Shown: in pieces, positions 26,801-39,700 of the stretch
Layout: the number at the start of each line of letters is the position of its first letter
Numbering within the stretch: position 1 is the stretch's first letter
NCBI GenBank assembly: GCA_030062745.1
Contig: CP099846.1
Coordinates: 26,185,201 to 26,249,200, forward strand
Length of the DNA stretch: 64,000 nucleotides
DNA from: Capitulum mitella
Taxonomy: Eukaryota; Arthropoda; Thecostraca; Pollicipedomorpha; Pollicipedidae
Direction of reading: 5' to 3'
Position numbers and translations under genes: made by a program
Notes under the pieces: model-generated
Told to the model about the DNA's origin: nothing
The model's input: only the letters and a program-made list of their open reading frames with translations
Database searches by the model: none

Positions 26801-27644
26801 GACAGAGACGCCTTCATCTACATTCTGATCTCTCGTGTTCACCTAATTCTGCCGTGTCGGCGCACTCTTCTCAGTCACATGACCCCATCGCTGTTACGCG
26901 AACCCCTCTCTGATTAATCGCGACTCCCTCTGGCAGGTGGGCGCCTCCCTGTTCGCCAGTAACATCGGCAGCGGCCACTTCATCGGCCTGGCCGGCACGG
27001 GGGCCGCCTCCGGCATCGCCGTGGCCGGCTTCGAACTGAACGTGAGACTCGGCTCGGCTCGGCTCGGCTCGGCTCAGGGAACCGATTCGGGCCTGCTCGC
27101 CTTTGCAGTCGACTTATGTGGACGATTCTGAGCTCTCTCAAGAGCTTCAACTCAGAAAAAGTTGCGGCGGAAAGAATGGTGGAAACAGCAGCACGTGGTA
27201 CTGAAATAGGTCTGAGCCACCCACTGTTGCTCAAATGACGTCCTTTACCTTGAACAGTGAAAACAATCAAACACCAACCGAGCACACCTGCAGCTGTTCG
27301 GCTTTTTCCGTAAGCTTCACAGGGGGACCTGCGTATGGACTGACATCAGCATCATGTCCTACCTTAAATACCGCTAACTGGGTGGTTGTTTGGCTGGCAG
27401 GCTGTGTTTGTGCTGATATTCCTCGGCTGGTTGTTTGTACCGGTGTACACGGCGGCGGGTGTGTACACCATGCCGGAGTACCTGCGGCTGCGGTTCGGAG
27501 GCCAAAGAATACGAGTGTACCTCTCCGTGCTCGCCATTCTGCTCTACATTTTCACAAAAGTGTCGGTAAGTCAACATGCCTCGGTCAGGTTTGTAGAGAC
27601 CGTCGATGATCTATTTGTCCTGCCTACCACCCTATCTCATCACG

Positions 27645-27709
<65 letters not shown>

Positions 27710-30700
27710 CTCTCCCTCTTTCTTGATCTGTTTGAAATCATTTCTTTGTTAGCCCGCAGATCTCCCCGTCCTTGAAAGACAGGTCCTTTTCTCCCGGCGC
27801 CCGATATTTGCCGGCCGGTGAATCAGGTGGCACGTGGCCAGTGCAGGGTCATGCCGACTGCTAACCGCATTGTCGTGCCACGTCTCTGGCGGCACGTTGA
27901 AAATTCGATGCAGAAACTGGCCGTTACTTGACATGACACGTAGACATGAAACTTCGAATAGTGACATAGCCAGGGGGACAAGGGGCCTATGACCCCCCTT
28001 GGAGGCTATGCGGGCCCCGTGGCAGCCGAGCGGGCTGGGGTCGAAGGCCCCAGTCCCTTGGATTGTGTGGAGCGCCCGCAGGGTGCCTTACTCTGTCCGA
28101 AACAGACAATTAAAACAAAATAAGAATATTGTAAGCATTAAAGAAGGTTTACCAACATAAATACGTACTCCGAATATACAAGAGGGCTTTGTGTGTTATG
28201 AAGAGAGGCCAGCGGTCTGAATGAGTGTTCAGGGGCCCCTGCCAGTTTGTAGGGGAGTTCACTGCTTGCCTGGGGAGGGCCCCCTGTCAGCCTATAAAGG
28301 GCCCTCCTTTTGGTCTGTAAGAAGGTCCCTGCCCTGCCTTCAGAGTCCGGCAGGAGTCCTTGATAGACCGATAGGAGGCTCTCTACGGACAGGAAGTGGG
28401 GCAAGGAGGGCAAGAACCTACAGGCAAGCAGGGGGCCCTGAACGTTCATTCAGGGGCTCCTGCTTACTTGTAAAGATGCCCTTGCTGGCCAGTAAGGGGC
28501 AGCCTCCAGGTGCCCCAACAGGCAAGCAGGGGCTCTCTTTACACTCAGGTGGGGCCTTTTCACAAACAAAAAGTGTTTTTAACGACATGGGGTCCCACTG
28601 ATTACGAGGGCCAGGCGCGGGCCCAGGGGCAGCGATGGGTGCGATGGCCCCCCCCCCCCCGAGGCCTGGGAAGGGGCCCCTCTCGGACTCAAAAGGGGCC
28701 CATGTGAGCTTCATAGGGCCTCTTTAAGAATCTGACGGGCTCTTGATGCAGCCAGGGGGCCTCCGGGATGGTTAGATGACCTCTGAGAGGCATAGAGGGT
28801 TCCTGAAGCTTCCAAAGGGCCCCTGAGACCATAATACAGCAAAGTGTCCCTGAGACCGCCAGAAGCGTTATAGGGCCCCTGAGACGGGCAAGATGAGGAT
28901 TGAGTCCCTTAGAGCGGCATAATGATATTGGAATATCATAGGGACCGCGAATGGATTTCACGGGCCGTGTGAAGCAGTGAACAGGCCTCTGGGAGAGTTA
29001 ATAAGACACTGAGACGATAAGATGGCCCCTTAGATGAACAGAAGAGACCCTGACACTCTCCAAGGGCCCACGGAACCGCAAGAGAGGTCCCACCACGACC
29101 AAGGTTTCATGAGACCGCTAGAAGTACCAGGGATCCCTGAGACAGGCAGGAACTTAAGAGGGTGCACGGCATAAGGAGACCAAGATCAACAAGAGCGGCA
29201 TACTGAACAGGGATTCATCGGTGACCTTCTCAACCTCGAGAGGGACCCAAATAGGCTACACTAACCTTTTTGAAAAGCTGAGGGGTTCTTGATGCTGCCA
29301 GGGGGGCCGGGAAGGTCAGGCCGGGAAGGTAAGTCGTTTTGGGGGCCCTAGACGATCAGAAGGCCCCGAGTGTGTTAGGCGGGCTTCTGGGGCTGGCATG
29401 GTCCCCGTGAGACTGCCAGATATACCCAGTAACAGGGGAAGACTCCTGATACAGTCATCGGGGCCCCTGGGTCGTGTAGGGGCCCATGACACTGCTCAGG
29501 GGCCCTGAAATTGCTAAAAGGTCTTTTGTAACTAAAAGAGGGCCACTAAGACGGCAAAACTGTTCTCCAGAGACAACAAGAGGGGCACATAGGACAACAG
29601 GAGGTCCACTGAGACTGCTAGAAAGAGACCTTTGAGACTGCTAACTAGAAGTCTCTAGCAATAGAGATCCCTGAGACGACCACAGGGGCCCCTCAAACTG
29701 CTAGACCTTGAGACGTCCAGACAACTCTTGGAACGACCAAAGACTCAGAGGACTGCCAGAGGCGCTTCTGCCACGGCAGAAGGAAACTTATAGAGGGCCT
29801 TTGTTAGTGCCTGACGGGGTTCGTTAGACGGCAAAATGTTTCAGGGACGACAGGAGGGAACCCGAGATGGCTTACATGTCCCTGAAACTGCCAAATGAAA
29901 CCATGAAATTGTTCGAGGCGCCCATGAAACTGCAATAGGAGCGCCTGAGACGTCCCGAAGGCCACGTGAAACTACAAAAGGAACCTGAGACCACTAGAGG
30001 ACCCTGGCACGGCAGACGGCCCGAGACTGCCAAAAGTGCCCCTGTAACTGCAAGAGGGAACCTAACCTAAGCTGACAAAGAAATTTCCAAAAATTAGGAG
30101 GGGGAGGGGCAGACGGGCTCCTGGACCTCCTGGATTTTAAACGGCATTATTTTTTTTCAAATTTTTAATAATTTTTTTTAATAATGTTTTAATAATTTTT
30201 TAATAAATTTAAATGGCATTAAACACGGCATTTTAAATGGAGCGAGGGACTGAGCACCCAAAATGTCGCCGTTTTTGTTACATTTTGGCCGCTTTGTACG
30301 GGAGCAAAATGCAGATTTTTCTCAAATAAAGTGATGTGTTTGAATTTTTCGGTTATTTTACATGGCAATAAAAGATGCGAAATTACATCAGGCATATCCC
30401 CCTGGATCCGCCCGGATCAACGTTCAACGTCTTTTCATATCTGAAGAGCAAAAAAATGGGGAGCCGGTCGGGAGAGGGGACCCCGCGCTGAACATTCGCC
30501 CCCCCCCTCCCGCTTTGGCGAAATCCTGGATCCTTCCTTGGAAGGGGCCCCATGGGTTACGAGAGCCCCCTGATGGGTTTCGAGAGCCCCCACCCCTCTC
30601 TGGCGGGGTCCTGGCTACGCCCCGACTCTGAAACCTAGCATTTGAATAAAAAGGTGTATCAACAAGCACGAGGTAAGAGTGACGCCCCCCCCACCATCAT

Positions 30701-33700
30701 ATTTTATCCAATATTGCAATGTGATCAAGCAAATTACGACGAATGCTGCGGTTTTTTATGTTGTGTCCAATCATTTTTCAACATTCCAATGGTAGATATT
30801 TCATGGGTAGATTATTTCAGACACCGTTATGATGACATGATAGTCATAAATGCGATTAACACCAAGGAGCCTGCAGAAAATGTTCCAAATTTACAGGACA
30901 TCTCAGTTTTTCCAGGAAACGGGTATGATATTGTCGTTCCAAAGCGAAAAAGATGTCCATTATGCGTCCTTTGTTTAGAAGAATTTCAAAGCGACCATGT
31001 TCTACGAAAACATATATCCGCGAGAACTCATGCACATATGTGAAGGGACGAAATGTAAACACGCAAGCGGGTGTTGGACGCTCGCTCGCGTCCCTCTCCA
31101 GCTGTAGCAGACGTGGGTGGCAGGTTCCGAACGAATGCGCTGAGAAAGGAAACGGTTCGTGTACTGCGGAGCGTTTTTGTCTCACATGTTATGAGGACTT
31201 TCATGGGTGGATCCCACCTCACGCCGACGGCGTGTGCCTGGTGGGGCCGGAGGGGAAAGAAAAAGCATTTTAACCCTATTCCCGGAGGGCTTGACGGTAT
31301 GGTCGATTCCCGGCAGGGGGGATTCGGCCACCCCCCCGAGATCTCAAGGACTACACATCCGATTTCATCGCAACAAACGGCAATCGATTTGCCATGACGT
31401 GAACTTCATTTTTATAAAAAGAAATTTTCAAAATTTTGAAAAGGGTGGATACTGGGGGGCAAAAATGTCAAAATTAGGGGTATTTTTGGACTTCTTTTAA
31501 CTCCGTTGTTTATGGACCGATTTCGGTGAAACTGGCATGAATCGAGAGATTATGGATAGAACTTTTATTATTGGTACACACATCTTTGAAATTTTGAGAA
31601 AATTCAGAGGCGTTCACAGGGTTTTAAAAATAGGAAGGATTAGTTTTTCAACAACTGAATGAACAAAAAAGCGAAAACACTTTTTTGGCTTCTGCTAGTC
31701 ATATCACGCTAAAGAAGCCCAAATCGCATTACAATGATTGTGTGATGTTGGCACAGGCGGTGCCAAGGACATGAAAAGGGGGAACTGTCATGGTCACATG
31801 TTCTTCAGATCAACTTGTGACTTTTGACCTTAAATGACCTTCATTGACCTTGGAGCCACTTGGAATGATCTCGTGTGCATTTCATATTATCTTTAAACGT
31901 TTTCAATCACTTGAAGTCAATCTATTTTAAAAAATCCTTTTATAGCTTTTGCGATATAGGGTATGCGCACTGACATTTTAGGTCATAGCTCCGTGACCCG
32001 ACCTGATATCAAGCTGAAACTTGGTACACAAGTAGAGAGCACCATTCTACGTCATATACATTTTGGGATTGGCATTTGAAAAAAAGCAGCGACGAAATAA
32101 TTGCTATAAAACCAGATTTTGACTTTTGACCTTGACCTGACCTTGTAAAGTGACCTCCGATAAACAAAATTGTATTTGCATGTTGCATACTATTTTGCTA
32201 TATATCCATATAAAGTTTTAAGTTCTATCTTAAAAACGTCATTTTAGGCAGACATTTTCCTTTTACCCTCAACATGGGCCAAAAATGGCCTGAAGTGCCT
32301 TCCAAAAACGTTGCCTGGCTCCGCTCCTGTGCAAAACGGAGTTTTGAAATTTTGTCACAGCACGTAGAAAGAATAGCCAAAAAAAGTCACCAAGTTTCGT
32401 GAAGCTGCGTGAGAAAAGCCTGGAATTGGCAAGCAAAAAACCTGAGTGGGGCGGATTTAGCCCCCCTGCCGGGAATAGGGTTAATCTGAATCGGACGGGC
32501 GCTTTTTGGGAATAACGCAACACTGGTTACCTCTCGTAAAAATGTTTCCCCTCCGAACGTCGTTGATGTGTTTAGGATTCATATCTGCTCTCACCATAAA
32601 TAAACTAAAAGTGATCTTTAAACGGATTACTACGAAGAAAATAAAAAAGGCGAAAATTTTCTTCCTGCATCTTCATCCTAGTCAAAACGTAAAAGACCAC
32701 ACAGCAACCTGCCGTTGCGATGGCCTGATGGATAAGGAGCCGGACAACAGACCCGGTGCTTGGCAGACACTGGGTTCTAGTCCCGGAACGGGCACCTGTA
32801 TGTGGCTTGAGACCGAAAGGGTCAGCCAGGCACGGGGCGGCCGTGTTGTGGAGGTGCACGGCACACTAAAATCGCGTCAGTGCCATCTGGTTCGGCGCCT
32901 GAGGCAAAATTACTCCGTATTTGGGCACACCTGGGAGGCGAGGTCAGGGTCCATTTACAAGCTCAGCTTAGTATGCATTCTGATCCCAGTGCCACCCACT
33001 TGAACACGTCCGGGCTAAGTTTAAAGAAAAACCTACGGAGAAAAAAATCAGCAACGACAATGATCATCTCCAGAAAGTTTTAGCCGGGCTTTCACATGGG
33101 ATGTTAAGAGATCTCACGGTGTATGAAAGCGGGACTAACATCGTCGCATCAGTTACTTCAGTGACGGAAAGATAGCGTGCAACGGTGATATTTCTTCTGT
33201 TCAACAGACGACGCTACTTTTTTTAGAACAGCTTTGTGCAGGAGTAAATCTCTTTTTGGGTAAAACTGACTGAAAACTGATTAATAAGGTCCTGACAGTG
33301 TGAATTTTTGCCCTAATTTTGGAACCATTTTACTGGAATATCATGAAAACAGTAAAGTCGCTTGATTTACTTTTGCGATGCACAAGTTACCAACTTGGTG
33401 TCGGGGGTGAGACAGGCGGAAGGCCTTTTGCACATTTTGCATTTTCTGCATGATTGACTATCAGTTTTGCTGGAGATTTCGGGAAATTATTGGAAAGTCT
33501 GCATGGGATCTTAGATTATTTGTGTCCAGAAATTGTCATGCGCCGAACACATTTTTTTTTCAAGATTGGGAATTCAGGTCTTCACATACCACAGTTTCTC
33601 AAGCCACGGCTAGCAGGCTTTCTCCTGTATTGTTTTATTTATTGTTATATTCCTATATCGCTATATTCCTATATTGGGGACGTTCTATGGGTTTGCCAAC

Positions 33701-36700
33701 ACATGTATTTTTTTAATGATCGTGAAAGTCTGACAGAAATAATACATTGAGAAAATGACATATTTTTTTTAAATATTCCGGAATCCGTCATGAATTTGTT
33801 CTCAGTCATTCTGAAGAATTCTTCGAAATCATGGTCCTGGCCAGAAATTCTTGGATACCTTTGGAGACCATTGAACTTTTTGCAATTTCCACCATTACCG
33901 AACTAAATTTGCATTATATTCCGTATACTGGAGGGCGGCGAGTGCAATCCGTTTCATTGCAAACGGTGGGCTAAATTTAATCGGTGCCGTCGTCATTCTT
34001 TTGCTGTAATAAAGCCAATCCTATGCCTTAGTCATGCACTGCAGCTAAATTTTCGACGTTGTGAGCCGTTTTTTGAACATTTGAAGGGAAAGAACGACAG
34101 GGACATAAAATTTTAGCAGAAATGGGTCGCGTTCAGCGTTTTTCGGACTGTGAACGCTCTTGTGTTATTACCAATGGCCGGTCGATTTTTCACACAGCTG
34201 AATGCTTTTGCTGCCAACGTAAGGAAATTCGTTAGCAAAGTCTGCCCTTTAGTTTGAACTGGTTCCACCGGCGCAGCCATAGGGGGCCGGGCCCTCCCCC
34301 CTAGGCCCGATTTTTTTTTAAACCATTGCATATCGTCTTCCCAGCGGCGGTTTTCGTATGTCTCCAGGTCACAGTGAGCCCCCCCCCCCACCTTAAGAAA
34401 ATCCTGGCTGTGAACCGTGGCTGGCGCTTTAAAAAAAAAAAAAAACTATTGCCGAGCTTTCCGTCAGATGGCCCATGCCGGCGACTGTAATCTCGCAGAT
34501 GAAAAGTAGTGAGACGGAATTCGGGAATACCCGGACTTCGCCCGCGGTCTGAAGTTAATCATAAAAACTACCGCCGTCCGCTCCCTCCCGACCACTGGCG
34601 GAAATGAGTAGGCCTCTCGTGACAATCAGTAGCGTAGCCAGGATTTTTGTAAAGGGATCAAAGCTGAAATACAAAGGCTTGATACTACTCTAAACATCGT
34701 TTTTCCAAACAATGGGCAAATGACCTCACCAAACAGCACACCGGAATATTTAGGACATGGAAGTGCACTACTTTGTAAGCCACGCATTTCCGTCCTAAGA
34801 AAAAAATAATAATTTGTAATAACAGACAATTTTTGTACCTCTTACGATAAGAGGGAGGCGGCCAACTGACCCCTCTGACCCCGTCTGGCAATAGTGCTGG
34901 TGATAATGCCACTGCGACTCTGCAGGCTTGGCTCGTCTCGCAGCCTGCAAACCTCCGGAACCTGACGCCGAGCGCCGCTGCTCCGGCGCCCTGGCCCGGT
35001 GACGTCACGCCGTGCCCTCAGGCGGACCTGTACGCCGGCGCGCTGTTCATCCAGCGGGCGATGCGCTGGGAGGGCGACCTGGGCCTGTACCTGGCCATCA
35101 TCGTGCTGCTGGTGATCGCCGCCGTGTTCACCATCTTCGGCGGCCTGACGGCCGTCATCTGGACGGACTTCGTGCAGACGGTGCTGATGATCGCCGGCTC
35201 GCTCGTCCTCTGCGTGCTCTGTGAGCGTCGTCGGCAGCAGGCCGTACCGGGATCAGGGCCGGGTCTCGGGCGAGAGGATGTCCACGTCGGTTATGGGGGT
35301 GAACGTCGCCACACTGGGTCCGAATCGTGCCGATATGGTGAGAAGAGTCAGATTTGGATCATTTTGGGATCAACCCGGGATCAAGCCTGGATCGCGGTTG
35401 GGAGCCGACCGGAAGTACGGGCGGGAACAGATTAGCTCACGAGTAAGATCAGGTCGGGATGAGGCAACGGTCATCGGTGGGATCAAGCACGGATCACCGG
35501 CGGTATCGATCGGATGTTAAGCACCAGCTGGATCGCGCCGGGATCGGTCCCGATCACGAACGGATTAACTGCTGGGATCACGAGCCGGATCGGAGGGTCG
35601 GATCATAAAGAGAACGGGTTCCCGTGAACTGCGTGGATCCGTGGATTCAAGTAGGCGACGGATGGGAATTTCTTCGGTTCTGTTGAAATGTGACGTCGTT
35701 GGGGTTTTGATGAGGGAAATCGCTGAAACGAAGGAGTTTTCCGATCAGCATGCAGAGCTAGAGGTGCCGTTATACCGCCAAACAAGCGTGCTGCGATACC
35801 GTCCTAGCCAAGGGCGCATTTCAACTGCTGCCTTCGGATAGCGACTGAAACGTTCCTTTAGGGGATTTTGCCTGAAATAACAATTCGTCAGGCGGCTCAA
35901 GGCGTATTCACCTGGCCACCCCCTCGGTCTGTGATCGCCGGCACAGTTGGGTGAATTCCTCGTTCCGCTCTTTTCCACAGCATTCGTGGCCGTCGGCGGT
36001 TACGACCGCCTCATCGAGCAATACTTCCAGAAGCAGCCGAGCCCCAACGTCACCGTGTACGACAGCAGCAACAGGTCGTGCGCCTCGCCGAGACAGGACG
36101 CCATGCACCTGTTCAGGTAGCCCGGATGGCCACAGCCCTACGCACCACACGCAGGTCACCCCGGGTTCTTTGAGTTTCCTAGAACTTGAGATGCGCGTCA
36201 CGTTCGGGGCTCGATGTGATACGCGTCGATTAGGACTATGGAATTGCTCGTTATCTCGGCAAGGGGTGCCGAGATTTTAGAAATGGTTTACGCGCACTGA
36301 ACGTCCATACACGTTTCAGTGTGTATGGATCATTTCCATGAACAACCCACATTCTCAAAGATGGCTCAGTCCTCAAACGGTGTTCAATATGGACTCTCTA
36401 TTATAATCTATGACGTCTTCGGGAAGACCATTCTTTTATTCCAGTTGTGCCCAAAAGTTATACAGGTTATGTTTGGTCACAGTTTGCTGCTGCGTATCTT
36501 ATGTCCTATGAGCTTTATTATTCATTTGACGGGGTGTACCTGTATCAGTTATTTTAAATGATAATGCTCGTTTTATGCTCAGCAACGTTTTGCAAAAAAA
36601 CGAAAAACCAAAGGGGACCGTTGCTGTGTGGTAAAGAAGTCTCTCGACATTCCAGTTGGCAAAAGGTAAAGTTTTTGCCCAAATATGACCAAATGCCTGA

Positions 36701-39700
36701 AGGTCACAGGAGCAGGCACGAGAAGTGGGCCCGGGGGCCCTGCCCTCTCCCCCCAGGCCCGCATTTTTTTCGTGAAAGCCATTGCACATCGTCTTCCCGG
36801 CAGGCGGTTCATACTGAGCCTCGCCCCCCCCCCCCCGTTAGGAAAATTCTGGCTGCGCCCCTGCTGAAGGCCAACTCACGGCCGCATCACAGGAGCACGC
36901 GTCTGTCGCAGGTCGCCAACTCCCGGCGAATCTGACCTTCCGTGGACCGGCATGACCTTCGGCCTGACCATTTCGGCCGTCTGGTACTGGTGCTCGGACC
37001 AGGTTAGTCTTCCCGGCGGACCAGACCAAGCGTGCGACTGCGGCGGAACGGGCCGTCCAGCGCCGCCACTGGTGCGGCACGTCTCTATAGCCGCCAGCAA
37101 ATGGCTGAAGTAGCTGGTTGCCGTTGACAACGGGGTGGACTTTCTGATGTTTTGTGGATACAAAGATGCCCGGAACTCTGACGCCGTCACCCGCGGTCGT
37201 GTTTTATCACAGTGGACCAATCCGGGAGCAAATTCACTAAAATGGCGTCGGTAGTAAACTGCACACATTCTGAGGAAATGTGCAGCATGAAATATAGTGT
37301 TTGGTCAGGGCAAATGATATTTTTGATATATTAAAAAGTAACCTGAGCTCAACCTAGATCACGAGGTCAAATAAGATCATGACTGGAAATCTCGCCTTGT
37401 TTCCTATCCGGTGTAGAATCTCACGATTTTCGAGGCTCTCGTCGCACGCGACCAGCTGAGGGCACGACGATGGACGTTACATGCGAACACTGGAAATATT
37501 GGCAAGCGGCAATTTATTCATAGCATTTTTAGGCCAAGGGCTTCTTTCATATGATGGGCACACACTCTGCATACAAGATGCAAAATGTCCCCTGGAGACG
37601 TCGTTTTCGGCATGGCGTCGCGTGAGCAGTGGCGGGGCACCCAAAAGCATCTTATTAAAAGAGGCTGAACCCAATATTAGCCATGTGACACGGTTATTGT
37701 GGGAAAAAGTGAATCTTTCGATGCCTGCAGAGTAGTTACCGAATGAACTGAGGAAGGTGCGCTCACGTTCGGCTGATGCTCTTTCCCTCCCTCTTTCCCT
37801 CGCGCGACAGGTGATCGTGCAGCGAACGCTGGCCGCCAAGAACCTGATCCACGCCAAGGGCGGCGTGCTGCTGGCCGGCGCGCTCAAGTTCCTGCCGCTC
37901 TACCTGCTGGTGTTCCCGGGCATGGCGGCGCGGGTGCTCTACACGGACATCGTGGCCTGCTCCGAGCCGGCCGCCTGCAGGCGCATCTGCGGCTCCGAGA
38001 CCGGCTGCTCCAACCTGGCCTACATCGAGCTGGTGCTCAACCTGCTGCCGACCGGTGCGCCGCGGGGGACGGGGGGCCGGGCTGTGCTTAAGAAGGCGGG
38101 GCAAAGGTCCCGGGTCGAGAGGGGAGGGGAAAAGCCGTCATAGTTGGCTCAGTGGGAGAATACCAAGGGGCTCCGGACGTGGTGGTGGTATAATGGATCG
38201 GGGGAATGGGGTGGATTATGTCCGCAGACTGCGGCTGATGATAAATGCGCTCTGACTGCTTCGATGGTAATCATTGATCAAGGAATTGTGGTGGCCTGAA
38301 TATGCAAAAAACGGCATGAAAATGAACAGCAGAACTGTTGTCGCTAACTGTTCATGAAGCATCACTGATGTGCAATGATTTTAGCTGTATCGGCCCTCTG
38401 AGTGGGATAGCTACAAAGTGGAAAGCAGATTAATTAAAAAAAGAAGCAAAAAAAGCATCACCTGACCCCGATTCGTGTCTCCTGACCTGATTTGAAACAC
38501 CTTGTCTTTGGCATGCAGTAATGACCCCCTTGAACTTTACTGCAGATCGGTTTGCAATCAACCGTTAGTTTTTCGTCGTCTGTCTTTAAATTGCGTAATA
38601 ATTAAACATCATTTCACCTATTTTACCTCTGTCCGTCAACGATATGTGTTGCTGGTCATATTAATCCTTTCCCATGTAATATGACGCAAAAAATATGTAA
38701 GAAGATTGTGACATATTTCACAGCACAGAATTGCGTAGTTATGTCGCAATTTTTTGCGATATGTCATTTTTCGTATGAAATATCTCATGTGATATTCATA
38801 TGATGTGAGATGATATTTGCGTGATATTCGTATATGATGGTGTATTACTGCACAAAACATTGCTTAAAAGGGCGCAGAAAATATTTTTCTTTTTATTTAA
38901 ACTTGAATTAAGCCTGCAAGATCCGTCCATTCGGCTTATCCACCGTCACATCTGCTCCTGCCTTCCCAGGTGTTTCGGGCCTCATGCTGGCTGTGATGCT
39001 AGCCGCTCTGATGTCATCGCTCACCTCCATCTTCAACTCGGCCTCCACCCTGTTCACCATCGACGTGTACACCCGCGTGAGGACCAGCGCCTCGGAGCTG
39101 GAGCAGGTCATTGCCGGGAGGTGAGCTGGTTCCGTCCCGAGAGGAACCGAACCCAATCTCGGCTGGACCCGAGATCGACAGTCCGACGTTTAATACTGGC
39201 TCTGACGAGTTTCTACGAAAGTGCTAAAAAAAAAAGAAACTAAGCCGTTCGGGGCTGAACTATGTTTTTGAGAAACCCGCTTGTGTCCAGTGAGGTCATG
39301 TGGGAACAGCAATGCCGTCATAACATGAAGAGACGAAATGGCAGACTTGCATGCAGGAAAGCAGATTTTTTGGGAGCCAACGAAGATGTACCGTAGACTG
39401 TTCTGTGCGGACCTTCCTCATATCGAGATAATAGCTTTGCAGTCTAAAGAACCAGATAAGCAGGCCTTAACGTGCGGACCAGGCAACGTATGGGTCTGAC
39501 CTAAGCACCAGCACAAGAATCGAGCAGACGATACCACGGGATGTGCTATCCCGCTATCGGAACTCCCGCGGAACGCCGCCCGAGGTGTTCGCCTGATCCC
39601 GTGCCGTCGCCGCCAGGGTGTTCGTCGTCTTCATGGTCGGCGTGTCGATCGTCTGGATCCCGATCATCAACTCGTCGGCGTCCAGCCAGCTGTTCGTCTA

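Noticed and set aside
30953..31043. Possible C2H2 finger in a short frame (Cys, Cys, His, His spacing near 30955-31030)
   Set aside because: It is a single isolated motif in a repeat-rich intron, with no second finger or supporting exon.
32711..32800. tRNA gene
   Set aside because: A and B boxes are present, but there is no proper anticodon arm and a long non-tRNA body follows, so it is a SINE.
34628..34905. Element starting AGTAGCGTAGCCAGGATTTTTG
   Set aside because: The start looks like a GCGTAGCCAGG terminus, but no convincing opposite end or target duplication was found.
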